From: Margaritifera margaritifera
Lineage: Eukaryota > Mollusca > Bivalvia > Unionida > Margaritiferidae
Reading direction: 5' to 3'
Assembly (NCBI GenBank): GCA_029931535.1
Contig: JAQPZY010001695.1
Span: 5,727,001 to 5,791,000 of the forward strand
Length of the DNA: 64,000 nucleotides
The notes below the pieces were generated by a model. That model had not been told where the DNA came from and did no database searches. It saw nothing but the letters and a program-made list of their open reading frames with translations. The translations under genes were made by a program, and so were the position numbers. Position 1 is the first letter of the stretch, and each line of letters begins with the position of its first letter. Positions 12,401 to 27,400 of this stretch are shown in pieces.

Positions 12401-15400
12401 AAAATCAACAAGCAATTTATTTCTAGACAATTAAAGTAAAAATTCAAAAGACACTTACAGTGATGTGAATTAAAATCCAAATAATCCAATAAATCCTAAG
12501 TGTCCTAATCACAAGTCCTAAATATAGAATGTTCCAAATGAATTCCAGTAGCCTTGAATGTCCTGATGTGTTAGTAGTCTTGAATGTTCTGATATGCCTG
12601 AATGATGTAATCTCAAATATCTTTGAATAACTTCACATAAATTCCAAAGTCAAGTATTAATCCACTATGAGAATGAGCACTTTTGGTAATTCCAATAAAT
12701 ATTTCAAATAAATAATTCCTCTCTCTGATTTTGCTCAGAATTTTCACAACACAACTATAACATTTAATTATTAAAATGATTTTTCATAGACTGACCATTT
12801 GAACAAGAATGAAATATTATCCACTAAAATCTCTCTATATAAACATGTCACATGATGGAATGTTCTAGAATATGAGTAACTCTAATGGAAAATGTCCTCT
12901 GCATACTTGAATTTTCTCAAGCCATGGAAAATTCCAATTTAAGTACTAAATGCTATGTAAACAAGTCTGACCTTGAACTCAAATGCAGTAAATATGTTGT
13001 TTACAAAATGACAAAAGTACAACTTACCTCATGGACACATATTATAAATTAAATATACATAACAATAGGCATTGTACAAAGCACATTCTCGTAATTTTAT
13101 TTCTGCATGCTGATATGACCTCATCGTTGTCTTCTATTTATTTAATCTAGTGTTTTGGTCTAATTATCCACACACCCCATATATTGTGCATAATCCTTAA
13201 CTGTAGGGATGTAATGAAGCTGCTTTGCTGTTCCGTCTTTTTTTCACCGTTGTTAGATCCCAAACTGGTTTGTGGCATGACAAAAGATAATATACAATGC
13301 GATTATCCTTCCAATAGGAGCCAAGCAGTGGTCCACTCGTGAGCCAGTCTGAATTTCCCCTATCCATTCTTCTTGCATCATCATTAAATTGCACAAGAAC
13401 TTTTTGATAATCTTTGCGATTGGTTCTCATTGTGCCACACAGGTATGTTTGTTGTTGGTGCAGCTAGTCAGTCAGGTGGGAGCTTGTGTAGAAATTATCA
13501 GTGTAGACCTCATAGCCCTTCATTTCAACTGGTTTGGTCAGGGCTATTACAACTTTGGATGACATGCCATGATTCTCATTGACAATTTCATCATTTTTCC
13601 AATATATATATCAAAATTATAGCAATAATATGTAAATTGCATCTGCCAGTACCCAGATCGTTTATCCCAAACTTTACAGGTTTGTCTTCCATGTATTTTT
13701 TAAGCTTAGTCTTCCTTTAAATCATGGCTTCATCAGTAGTAACTTGTTTATGTGGTATATATTCTGACTAGAATACTAGTCTACAATGATTTAATAAATA
13801 TTGTACCTTGTGGAGTTTGTCCTTTGCCAGCATTTCGGCACACCTGTCACTGCTAAAGTGAAGGTGGTGTTTGATCTGAATATAACGATCTCTAGACATT
13901 ACAGTGCCCATTTTTGATCCAAGAAGCCAGTGCTTGTCATTTTCAGACCAATACAACTTGTCTCTGTCAAATTTTATGGTATCCATATTAATTAATATAT
14001 CATAAAAATGCTTTGATATCCTCTAAGGTTATGTCAGTCCACACTCTTGTATCTCCTTTGGCCCATTTGACGGTCGCATTCAGATTTTTGAGATGGACAA
14101 TTCCTTGTTACACTTCGTCTGAATAAAAAATCTGAAAACACTTGGGTGGGTCCAACTCTTTCAGAAAACTGAAGTAAATCCCTCATGTTCTCCAATTTTG
14201 TCCAGACAAAGTCACATGGAAAATATAACTCCTCTGGTTCAAAGCCTTCAAAGTCCTCCTCATCATCGTCACTCTCCCCTATTAGCACAGTCCATTGCCT
14301 CTCTAGACATCTTTTTTCAGCTTCGTTTAACTTCACAAGATTGTAAACACTGATATCATTCAAAATTTTGTCTCCAGAAACTTAACTCTCATCATATCTC
14401 ATTTCGTACTCCACCATTTTGGATAAAACTTTATGTGATATAACTTCATTTGGAATTTACCCTCTTTCTTCAATATTTATAGGTGTATTCAAACTAAACT
14501 CACAAGTTAATCCCAATATAATATCTACATTACATTAGGGAAGTTATTAGAGGTATCCCAAAATTTATATATTTGAGTACTATCAGTTCTAACAAGGACA
14601 CTGCCATAGACCAGTGCAAAGGTCTCTTGTGTAGACAGACCTACTTCCCCTAGACAGGTGCAGTGGTCTCCAGTGTTGAAAGGGTTAAGCATTTAGTTCA
14701 AAGTTATCAGCATACAGCCCTTGACATAAGTACAGTCCATGTTTTATGATGGCATTCAATCAGTATTGAACAGTCGTATTGGGACGTGTTTTGGATGTTC
14801 AGTGCACATTTAAAATAATAGTACATGTACATTCTGGAAGATAAATCTTTAGAGCCATTATCAACAAAGCATTTGCATTGTTTTCTGAATGTATTTATTC
14901 AGTGTACCCTTATTTGTCTAAATGACATGATAGCATTGGTGCATTTCAGGTTCTTTCAATAAGAGCTTTTTAACCAGGACCAGGACCTAAAGATTCTTCA
15001 TTTAGGTGGTGCTCTACAGTTTCGTATTTGGCATAGGGTAGGATTTTGAAAGAAAAAGAATTCCTGGGTTTTCCTCACTGGTTATCGTGGATATTTAAAA
15101 AAAAGTCCTTGTATATCTTAGGTATTGTTAAAAGAGCTTTGAATTCCCTTTATTTTGGTGTATGATTGATGGTGTAATTTGGGCTATAGAGTATACAGCT
15201 TGGCCTTACTTGAGATGTGCATGTATCAGAAAAGTGCTAGCTCTGCTTGGTCATTTTTACTTCCTGGACTTCAAAGGTAAATTGTTTAAAATAAATGAGC
15301 CAATTGTTTTTTTACTTTTTATATGTTTTGTAATTCATTCATTGTTCTTTCAGCAGTTGGTATTGCCTACTCAGGCAAAATTTGTTTTCCCTAATTTAAT

Positions 15401-18400
15401 AACTGCTAAAGATAGTGTACTTTGGACTAATTCAGTCTGATTTTTTTTTAGCACATGGGAGCAGCCATTTGGGTAAGCTCTGTGTGTAGATCATGTACAG
15501 TTTCTGCAAGTACAATATGTAAAGAAATTTCAGCCACAGTACACGAAAGTAGCATAGAGGTATGTCAACATTCTCTCCATTGAGCATGTTGCAAATGCAA
15601 ACAACTTCACCTTACACCTGTCACTCTGTCACAAGCACGTAAAATATGTAGAGCACCACTTTAGGATCAAAAACATCATTGATTAACACCAAATGGTTAT
15701 TTTTACATATTAGAGATTTACCTGCACACACACACAAACATCTTTTGTTTTATTTTTTATGTTGAATATTTTGAAATTTGCAGATGAAAGATCCACAGCC
15801 CAGAGTAGCTGGTGGTTAATCCTTAAGTTGGTGGGTGAAATCCAGGCCCTTTATGTGCAGCTCTTGAAATACCATATATTAAACAAGTCTTCTTTCCTTT
15901 TACAACAGGAGCATTGGAAAGTTGACCCATTCAGTGCTCATAAGTTTGAAAATGGAGACATTTATGCAAGGGGAACTCAGGTAACATATAACACATTTTG
16001 TTAGATTTCAACAATACATTTTGGCCTTGCACATTGAGCCCATTAAAGTGTTAATCACTTTTTTCTGTCTGTTCATCTGTGTGTCAATAAATCATCACCT
16101 TGCAACCAGCATAGCATTGAAAGCACTTAATACATTACCATGCTATTTTATGTGATGAATTGTCCTCTTGGAATAATGGCAAAGTTTTGACAGTTTTGGT
16201 TCTTGAAAGGAAAAAACACTAACACATCTGTGAATTTAATATGCTGTCTTATTGATGGAAAAGCTTCAAATTTGAAGATGCTATTGTAACATCATGACTT
16301 TCCCTTTTTATGTAGTGCCTTGCATAATAAAATTTTAGGTTTATTTCAACAAATTTTCCAAAGTCTGTTAGAATGGGAATAACAGTTGTGTCTTTGATGA
16401 TTTCACCACATTCATAGTGGTTTAACTTTTAAATACCATATATACATGCTTATAAGTTCAATCCAATTGCAAACTGCCCAGACCCAGATCTGCCGTCGCC
16501 TAATGCTCTGGCAGATCTGGGTCTGTGCAGTTTGTAAGGAGTAATCAGTAAAACATACAACATAGGCCCTGATCTGCTAATGCTTTATGCCATGACAGAT
16601 CAGGGTCTGTGTTGTTTGCAGTTGGACTTGACTTATAAGCGGATGTATATGGTATCTATAAACCTCAGTTTGCAACGGTAAAACCACTATACTTGAGGAC
16701 AGGGCTGTTATACCCTAATTAAAAATTTTGCTTCTTTGATTTCTTTTAGCCAGCAGATGTACATCTTCAACCAAATGATATATATTTGAATGTCATTTGA
16801 TCTATAATATTGTATAACAGCTTAAATTGGGCCTCTTGAGAAGGGTTTAAGTCTGTTTGTCTCCCTTGCTGTCAGAGTGATAGCCCTTGGTTTTACAATT
16901 ATTAATTTTACATCTGGTACAGGCTCGTAAATGGATAATTTGACCATATCTGAATTTGTGTTCCTTTGGTGTTCTGTTTGTATTTCATTTACATTCTATT
17001 CACATTTGCATTTCATCTGTCATCTCATCATTTTTCATTTATGGTCTCAGAAATGCATTCAGCATTTGCATTTCTTCTTCAAATACGTTACCCGATCATA
17101 ATACCTTAGGAGAACTACTGCTACCTCGCAAATCTAGCCCTCCCAGGCTAAAACTTTTTAGCTCAAAAGCTAAAAGTTATCTGCCCACATAGGTGGCAGT
17201 TAGAGTGATCTCCCATTGATAGAGGGATTGGTGCTAAATCCCGTGAATACTTCAGTTACTGCATCCACTTGTGCCGAGTAGCATGCTCTCTACAGACAGA
17301 TAGGCCTCGCAATCCTTATAAAGTATTCTGAAAGTTTTCTACCTTGAAGCAAGTTGGAGGAGTGTTCTCTTTGAAGGTGTCACGGAATTGTATGGTTTAT
17401 ATCAATATGTATATGTGGTCAAAAAATGTATTCGGGTTTCGTTTCCGACTAGAGCGTTACTCGGGGGTTGTTTGTTTTTTTCGGCTCTGGTTATTTTGAA
17501 ATACTGAGCGCGATTCACCCCATGCTGCTCGTGCAAATTGCCTGCAGTGAAAACTCACGCACCTAGCTGCTGCGCATATCTGTCACAGCTAGAGTACATA
17601 TAGAGCGAATTCTCTATAAACAAATTACACTACGACGAGTCTTGTCAGAAAGCTTACCTCTTTACGGGAGCAAAACTTCAGCTGTAGAGGTATGTGAAAT
17701 TTAAGATTGTATTCTTTATCACTATTCTTTTTATATGACATAATTGTTTCATATATTAGATGTTTTAGAATTTATTCTAAATTCTACAGAGAGTCAATAC
17801 CTAGGTCATACAACGCCATGATATTAGAAATACTATAGGCTCGTTCAAGTTAGCTATTTGTTGTAACTGAACAGACGGATTTTATTTAATTATACGCAGC
17901 ATGCATTGAATGATTAATGTAATGTGTAACGAGATGTAATTCATGTGCGCGCATGCGCAACATCTATCAATACAAAAGTATTAACCGTGTCATATGTACT
18001 ACACGGTTTAGTTGTTATACTTTTAGCTGTTCCTTATGTATGGTTTGGTGGTGTGAAGTCACAGAACTCTGTGTGGTTTCGTGTGACGTGTACGCTGTGT
18101 CTGGTGACGTTGTTTCGGAAGAGTGTACTGGTTTTCTCAATGCGAGGGACCAAGGCTTCTCGACCAACGGGTCTGTGTTAATGTGAAGGCTCTCGAGAGA
18201 TCCTTCAACAGACTGGGAGGGGTGGACCATGCGTGGTGGCTCCTTGACCATGGACTAGAGCGGGTGGAACCGGAGATACAGCTTGGTCGTCAAACGGGCG
18301 CCACGATAGTTATATTTATTGCGTGTTCCATTTTATTGTTATCTCAATATTGCTATCTGTGCAAAATTACATTCATTCCCATTTCAATATCGCTTTATGT

Positions 18401-21400
18401 GTGATAGATTCATAATTTCATGCATTCCCATTTCATTTTCGTTATATGAACGATATATTCATAAATTCATACATATTCCAATATCGCTTGATGAATTGAT
18501 AAATTGATGAGTGTCATATTGATAAGTGCATAAATCACATGCTTTGGTCACCCTTGGTACTTAATAAGACCTTGTTTATATTGGGGTGTAGATCATATAC
18601 TCTTATTTGTTGATTGGTGATAGGATGCTATTCACGTTTGTTTAAAATTCCATTCGTTAAATTCATCTTTGATTTTTTCTCGTTGAGTTACTTGTTGTTG
18701 ATAGTTCCATGTTAGGAACTTTATAATTTTCCTTATCTTTTTGTTATAATGGTGTCAGATTTGTTCATCTTTAAATTGCGTTTATAAATAAACATCTTAT
18801 TAACGCAGTTGCTTTCGGTGTCTTCACTAATCCAGTCCTCACCCGGCTTCATCCTGTGACAGAAGGGAAGTATACTCCATCTCAATTTTCCAACTTTTCT
18901 TGCTTTTTTCTTTCGATGACAAAGTTCTCTGTGTCTTTAGAATTATAACTTTGCCGTCCTCACACACTTAGGCGCCCTTGATATGTACCTGCACAGGTCA
19001 CTAGTGCATCCCCTCACATTGCTGTAGCTTTATTTTATGTGCAGGTATTGTGTGTGCTATAGAAAACTTGGTTATATTACTGTACAGTTTCCGCCATGGT
19101 TGGATATGTACAGGTAAGTTTTCTATACATAGTTCAGTCATAGCGTCCACTTCGTAGTTACTATAAGCAGCGCTTTGGTGATTTTACCTGTATAGGCAGC
19201 CAGTTGGTCTTTCCTACAGGTAACTTTTATTAGAATTGATACTTTAGCATCCACTTCGTAAGTATTAATAGCAACACTCCAATACTCTACCTATATTGGC
19301 TGCCACATGTGCCCTTTTACAGGTCAATTGTCACTGTATGTACGCTCTCTGAGTTCAAAAAGCAGGAAGTGTGCTGGGCTGCACCTGTATATATTGTCTG
19401 CTCTATTTCATTTCAAAGCTAGCTTCAATTCTTGCAAGAATCGTATTTCAGCCAGACAATTCCTCCTGAACAAAGTATGTCTCCCGCAGGAACATGCATT
19501 GAAATCATTTCAACAGCGACTTCAGTTCTTTACAAAGAACTGTCTCTCAGCCCAAGAATCCTTTGCCTATGGAGTTTACTCAATGCAACAGCAGACATCA
19601 TTGTCCTAGGTCGCCTATTTAAGAGGCCATTACAAATGATACTGTTGTCCCAATGGCGGTCGAAACTTAGATCATTGGGAAAAAACGATGCATATGAGAT
19701 CCCATCTCAGGAAATGGGAGAACCTCACTTGGCTTATGTCAGGTGGTCCCTGGTAGGTACAACCCTTGAGTTGAAGGTTTGCATGGACGTGAGCACAATG
19801 GGCTGGGGTGCACATCTCCTTCCATCATTCCAGGAGGCCAGTGGATAGTGGCTTACTCAGGATAATCAATATCCTAGAGATGAAAGCCATACTGAAAGCA
19901 TTCCATTGGGGCAGGAGCATCTACATGGAAAGGGCATTCTCATTCTGTCCAACAACTCCACTGTGGTGAATTATCTCAGAAGGCAAGAAGGAATGAAGTC
20001 CCCAAATCTTTGCATTCTTCTTTGGGAATTTCTAAGCTGGTGTCTTCAATGACAAATCCATGGACAAGTTTGTCATATTCCAGGCCAGCTACAGGTATTA
20101 GCGAACTCGCTGTACAAGAAGAATCAATTAATACAAGCAGAATGGTTGTATCATCCCTCAGTTTTCACTCACATGTGTGCCTGCTGGGATCGACCACTAG
20201 CAGATCTATTGGTGACAAGGGGAATGCAAAACTCCCAAACTATGTCTCACCAGCCCCGGATCTGAAGGCATGAGCAGTCGACGCTCATTCCATAGATGGA
20301 ACAGCTTGGATACGTATGCTCACCCTTCAGCACACCTGTTTCCAAACATGATACAGAAAGCAAGAGAATCAGAGTGTCGCCTCATCCTGATTGCTCCACT
20401 CAAGTGGAAAAAATCATGAATCAACAACCTCATCAATCTGGAAATCCCCAGAAAAATATAGATATTTCCTCATCTGCTCATGCAACCATGACAGCAGGCA
20501 TTGAATCCCAATCCAGAGTTGTTGAACCTGCACATCTGGATCATATTAAACAAGCCCTCAAGAACAAACAGTTCACTTATCAAGTGGTGGAGAGAATCTC
20601 TTGAGCGAGACGGCCCTCCACTTTGAAAGTGTTCGAGGGAAATGGAGAATTTTTACACAAAGGTGTGAGAGCGAACACATTGCGCTGCTGAATGCATCAA
20701 TGCCTCAAATAGCAAACTTTCTACTTTGGCTGTTTGATGAGAAATAGTTTGCGCCTACCATGATGAAAGGCTACCATTCCATGATCTCCGACACGCTGCA
20801 ACATCATGAAAGATGGAATATTAGGCAAAAAACAAGACCTGTCTGATCTTCTGTCAATTTCGAGTTCACATGTCCAAAGGTGTTGGTTTTGTGCCCAAAG
20901 TGGAATCTATCATGGGTGCTAACCTGGCGGAATAAGACACCATTTGAATCGCTCTTGAAGGCTTTATTGGTTCACCTCTCATATAAGACCTGCTTCCTAC
21001 TCACACTAGTGATGGCAGGCAGAATCAGCAAGATAATGCTTATCAGTTGACCTGAACTACTTGCAGTTCCAACAGGATGGGTCAGTGTCACTCATGACAG
21101 CCGCTGCTTTCTTTGCTAGGAACAGGCTTCCGTTAATGGGGAATCAGACTTTTGTAGTAAAATCCCTGTCTACTCTGGACACTTCATCTCAAGGTTGTCT
21201 GCAGAACCCAGTGTGAGCTCTGAAATGGTATTTGAAAAGGACCGAGCTGGTGCGTCGAGGGAGATCCTGCCTCTTCTTACCCCTCTGAGAGGAAAAGGAC
21301 GACATATCATCACAATCACTTTCATCCTGGATATAATGGGTTATTCACTCTGAATATAGAGAAATAACCCCAGATCAAATGAATTTGCTATGCATTTTGG

Positions 21401-24400
21401 TTCATGAAGTTGGGGTAGTCACCACAAGCATTGCATTTAAGCAAAACTGTTCCCCAACTGACATTATCCATGCTGTGGGATGGAGGTCTGAATTCACTTT
21501 CCATAGATCTTTCATCCCAAAGGGCTCTAAGCCGTGGTGCAATAGGTTACCTTCCCGGGTAGTTCCACCGATTCATAAGGACTAGGCTTCACGACTTATG
21601 CTGGCTTTGCAGGAGGGAAAAAATTTCCCTTTCGAAGCCGCTCCCAGACAGATGGAGTCTATTGTTCAGTTGGGTTATCTAGAAGCTGTCTCACATACCT
21701 TAGGGGACTGGAGATGGCCTTTCTATGGTAAGGGGATGTAACCCCCTCCACCTCTTACCTATTCTTCTAAGGTATAATGATTGGGTAACATATTTGAAGA
21801 AGAAACCAATTTTTTCTTGTAAAATATGTTTTTTCAATAATAGTTACCCGATTATAATACATATACACCTTCCCAGCAGTTACATCCATATAGAGAGCAT
21901 GCCTTCCACTCCAGTAGTAACTGCAGTATTTATGGGATTTGGTGCCAAATCCCTGTCTCAAGAGGAGATCACTCTAACTGCCACCTAGGTGGACAGATAA
22001 CTTTTAGCTTTTTAGTTAAATAGTTTTAGAATGTGAGGACTGGATTTGCAAGGTAGTAGTAGTATTATGATCAGGTAAGTATTATTGAAGAAACATATTT
22101 TACTAGAAAAAATTAGTTTCTCACTTCCATCCATTGTTTCCCTTCATTTTCACTTGTTTGGAATGAAATGGAAATGCATTTACTGAAGTCGTGTTTTCCA
22201 TTTTCGAGAGAGTTAGGAGAGAAATATATCTTTCATATCTTGCTCATTAAAAGTGTGCTTTAATAAAATAGGAAATGCATAAAAATGCACAAGACAGAAT
22301 TGAATTTACGATAAAATATAATTGCAACTGCATTAAATGTAAAAATATAGTTGTAGAGTATTTGTCAGCAAATTTTATTTCTTATTTCATTTCGATTAGA
22401 TCTAGATTGTTCAGATATAACCACCTCTGATGATATCATCACATTATTAATGGTTGTTTATTATGTCTGTCACGACAAGAACAATGTCAAAGCTTGTAAG
22501 AGGTGAGAAGTTGTCTATCAGTGTAAAAAATCTGATCCTGAATTATCATGCAAAATGACTTCGACCATGGAAATTCAGTAGCAGCTTGAAAAAATTGAAT
22601 TTCAAATCCAATCATGAAATGTTATTGCATTTTCTTCCATTCATTTATCATGAACTGTTCTGAATTTTGCAGTTGCATTCATTTTTCTTCAAAATGCATT
22701 TATTCAGCATTCTATTTGCATTTATTCTGCATTTCAGCTTACATACCATTGTCAATTTTCTGGTAGAATTACCTGTTTAGGGTCGGTATTTCTAATACAA
22801 GCTCTTCAGTTCAGTTTCATATCGGAAGGCCAATGAATTATTCTTTTCTTTAGTTGAGAATGAACAAAGAATGCAGGAAGAAAAGAAAACAGGCATATGA
22901 ATTATTTTCCAAAAGAAAGACTTGGGTTTGAAACAATGTCAATATACTTGACCAGTTTTGACCACATGTTTCAGGCACATACTTCAGTGACCAAATGTCT
23001 TAGGAGCATACTTCAGTGACCAAATGTATTTGGAATAGACCAAGCCATATGGTTGAACAGATGCACACTTGGGTCTCTTGTCCCAGGAGCATATTTCATT
23101 GACCAAGTGTCTCAGGAGCATACTTCAGTAACCAAATGTCACGGGAGCATACTTCTCAATGACCAAATGTCTCCGGAGCATACTTCAATGACCAAATGTC
23201 ACAGGAGCATACTTCAGTGACCAGATGTCACCGGAGCATACTTCAGTATAAATTTATATTATACAACACTCCCTTTTTTACTTATAAATTTTGTTTTCTA
23301 GTACTAGAACTTGAATGAACTACATCTTTTCAACAGTCACAAGTCTTTTAAGTCAGCCCTGAGTCCTGAGTGTCTCATATGGAAGAAAGTAAGAAAAGCT
23401 GAAAAATGTCTACTTTCTGATACACTGTATTGTATTTGGCATAGATGATTGCAAGTTATATGACTGATCAGATGTGCACTTGGGTCTCTTGTATAAAATG
23501 GAAAGTCTTCCTACTCTCTTAATATTCCACTTGTATGTCTATTAATTTGTTAATAATACAATCTATACAACTCTTACGTCCTATTAACACCTCAGATGGT
23601 GATTTTTATAGTATTTTGATTTTTAGTTTAATATATTTTTTCAATTTTTTTTTTTTTTTTCAGGATATGAAGTCAGTTGGAATACAGTAGGTACTTTTTT
23701 TTGTATTTGCAAATGAGCTAGAATTCAATCATTGGCCGTCTGGGTTTTTTTGGTTTCCAGTTTCAAGAAAGTCAATTTACTTTTAATTAATTTGAAAGTA
23801 TTCTGTGCTGTTTTATCTATAACTAAGATAATAAATCAAAATTATGTATGATTCCGGTTTCAGTTATGCTTATTTACAGAATCAGTTGGTAACAAGAAAC
23901 CAATTTTATAGGAATAGTCTAGGAATTAATGATTTTGGCTATATCGTGCTGAGGAAGTCAGAGCTCAGTGCCTTTCCCAAGGACATATAGAGGCATCCAA
24001 CCTGGGCTGGCCTGGATGTGTATCAAAACTGTGACCCTTGGATTACAAGTCTGATGCTCTATAAACTGAGTTGCCATGGCTCCCCCATTCTCAAGTAGAT
24101 GTGCATTGACTTTGAACATCTGCTTTATGTTTTTTGGATACCAGAATAATGCTTTTGTATTTTGTGTAATTTCATTATGTTCATTGAATATCGTAATGAT
24201 GGTAAGTCTTGGGACAAGAAAAATTATTATTATTTTTTGTGTCCCAAGACATATATGCACGTAAAAATATAACATTTTCGGTGTCCAACACTTATAGACA
24301 CAAAAATGTCAAGACAAAATTGGCAAGATGGCCATACATCACACAGCAGTGACCAGCTCTTGTTCAATTACCATGTCAATAAACTACTATCATAAAAATT

Positions 24401-27400
24401 ATGTTATTTATTTTGCATATGCATATTTTCTGATTTCTCCAACATGAAATAAAGGTAAATAAAGACTTCATAATTTACGGCCCGCTTAGACTTACTGTGA
24501 GACCTGTATTATAGTGTGCAGTACTTACACAGTGCATAATCATGCTTAGTGTCACTTATATCCTTGTTTATTCGTAAAAATATTAGATGCAGATTTTGCT
24601 TTAATCATTCTTTTTTACCAAATCTCATTCTTCCTGATCACATTTTAGCCATTGCTGTTTTATTGACTTTGTTTCACGCATGCGCTCAAGATTTACTGTT
24701 TTTCAGTTATAGAAGTGATCCTACAAAGTGATGTAATCTATATGAAAAGACACATGTTTAATGAATATTTATAAATATATTAGGCACATAGCCAGCATAT
24801 ATTCACATAATTGTCATATATTCATTAAAGAACAACCATATATGTTAAAATTCTGAATATAGACTGCCTAGATCATCATCAATCTATTTTAGTTTTATGT
24901 TTTCATTCTACTTTTGATTTTGGCTTGCTGGTTGTTTCGGTGGCTTCTTTTAATTATAATTGGTGGATTTGTCTTTAGTTTTCAGACAGAAATCCAGGCC
25001 AGTTAATTGTTTAAACCCTGAAAATGGTTAAGGTAAAGGGGGAATTTTGTCCCAAGGCAATGTCAGTCCACTTTTGTTCTACAACATTAATCCTTTGATG
25101 GCCTTTTGCTACATGATATTAGCACGATTACAGTAGCTGAGTAAACATGTACTTATTTAAAGGTCGCTTACATCAAAGCAAACTACCACTGCATTATTAT
25201 TGCAATTATTTTCAAAGCATTATTTCTGAGATTTCTTTATCATATTTTTGCAGCATTATTGAAGTTTAGTGGTGCCAATGATTTGAAACCAAGAGATGTA
25301 CTTCATTCAGCACAAGTTAAAATCTTCTATGTACATGTGGTGACGCCATGATGTAAACAAGGGCACTATGTACCAAACACTTATTTTAGTTGTTTTAATA
25401 CTGGTACCACATTTTAATTAGTTACGTATTTAAATTTTCAAGTCAGAAAATGTAATTACTAGTGATTTTTGACAACTTTAATGCAATAATGCATAAACTG
25501 ACATAGTAAACCAGAGCAAAAATGAGAGAAGTTGCTTTTAATACGGTTACAACATTGTGCTAATGCTCAATGCTTGTCATCGCCTGATGAAATTATACAT
25601 ATTTGAAATAGGTAGAAATGATAAGAAAACAGGAAAATTAAATATATTTATTTTATTTTTCAAACAAATTATATTTATAACATTTCCATCTAATCATTCA
25701 TACTGATAGTACCTTAACAACCACATTCTTTTTTGTTTTTTGTTTTAAATAACATTACGATCAATAAAATATGCAGAGCGATCCTTGTGTGTCAATCTGC
25801 TTATGTTTTGTGTTAGGTAATGTGGAAGGGACATAGAGTGTATGGCATAACCCTTGAGTATCCATTTACTTTTTGTGTTTGGAAATGTGGAAGGGACATA
25901 TAGTGTATGGCGTTACCTTTGAGTATCCATTTACTTTTTGTGTTAGGTAATGTAGAAGGGACATATAGTGTATGGTGTTATCTTTGTGTGTCTATCTACT
26001 TATGTTTTGTGTTAGGTAATGTGGAAGGAACATATAGTATATCGTGTTATCCTTGTGTGTCCATCTGCTTATTTTTGGTATTAGGTAGACATATAGTGTA
26101 TGGCATTATCCTTGTGTGTCCATCTGTTTATGTTTTGTATTAGGTAGGACATTTAGTGTATGGTGTTATCCTTGTGTGTCCATCTGTTTATGTTTTGTAT
26201 TAGGTAGGACATTTAGTGTATGGTTTTATCCTTGTGTGTCCATCTGTTTATGTTTTGTATTAGGTAGGACATTTAGTGTATGGTGTTATCCTTGTGTGTC
26301 CATCTGTTTATGTTTTGTATAAGGTAGGACATTTAGTGTATAGTGTTACCCTTGTGTGTCCATCTTACATGTACGTTTTGTGTTAGGTCACTGTGGAAGG
26401 GACATTTAGTGTATGGTGTTACCCTTGCATGTCCATATGTTTATGTTTTGTATTAGGTATGACATATAGCAAGCATATGGTGTTACCCTTGTGTGTCCAT
26501 CTACTTATGTTTTGTGTTAGGTCACTGTGGAAGGGACATTTAGTGTATGGTGTTAGCCTTGTTGGCCCATCTGCTTATATTTTGTGTTAGATCACTGTAG
26601 TGGGGCATTCGTGTTCCAGAAACATGTTTCTATTAGTCATGCCTGCCTTGGCAAAAGCTCACCATTGCAATTACTAAATTATGCCATTCTGCCATCAACT
26701 ATACTATTGTTACTAAAAATAGAAAAACCTTTAAATGTCATATTCTCAAAAACTGCTTAACAGAATTGGACCAAATTTAACAGAAAGCATCATGACATTT
26801 ATGACTTTCATTTTCATGCATATGATACTGATCCACAATCAAATATTTCCAAAATTACTCAAAATAGAAAAACCTTTCTGGCTTCTACTCCAAAACCCCT
26901 CAACAGATTGTGACCAAATGTGACAGATAACATTGTGGCATAAAGGCTTTAAAATTTATACAAATGATGTTGATCCACCATCAAGTATGGCCACTGTTAC
27001 CAAAAATAGAAAAAAATTATTGTAGGACTCAATATTTATAAAAATTTATTTATTTGAAAGGGTTTATCGTCCTAAAGTTTTATGCACATTTTTATCTTCT
27101 CATCTTGAGAACTTCACTTTTAATCATCACTATATAGCCAGTATTGTGCGGATGTGATGTTAAATCCTCTACATACATACATACATACATACATACATGC
27201 ATTAAACAACTCAGAAACTGCTCAGCAGAATTTGAGAGAAAACATTTTGGCAGTAAGGACTTTAAAATTTATGCAAATGATACTGAATTGCCTTCAGATA
27301 TGGCCATCATTACTAAAAATAGAAAATCTTTTTAAAACAGTTCTTCTAAAAAACAACTCAGCATAATTTGACCAAATCTTACAGAAAGTATCCCAGCATG

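Larger units (their letters stand above)
17058..22130 (+). mobile_element. DIRS-like tyrosine-recombinase retrotransposon, decayed
   Basis: DIRS elements have reverse transcriptase and RNase H plus a tyrosine recombinase, and inverted terminal repeats instead of LTRs. Here inverted repeats of about 250 bp lie at 17058-17330 and 21830-22130 (both share aaagctaaaagttatctg and ggtggcagttagagtgatct in opposite orientation). Between them on the + strand are pol fragments (19430-20600) and recombinase fragments (20600-21590) in DIRS order. Many stops and frameshifts show it is dead. A solo LTR occupies 17378-18861. The element splits repeat R1, so both sides of its insertion are known. Confidence 0.82.

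Noticed and set aside
17945..18507. Overlapping 60-93-codon frames, possibly a small gene
   Set aside because: They lie entirely inside a solo LTR bounded by a 5-bp duplication and have no recognisable domain.
23687..23690. Alternative end of exon C at 23690 (…cagtag|gtac)
   Set aside because: It would introduce an in-frame TAG before exon D; the donor GTAGGT at 23687 restores [11 protein letters not shown].
23990..24085. tRNA-Thr gene on the minus strand
   Set aside because: T-arm and acceptor stem do not pair and the body matches the other SINE, so it is a repeat.
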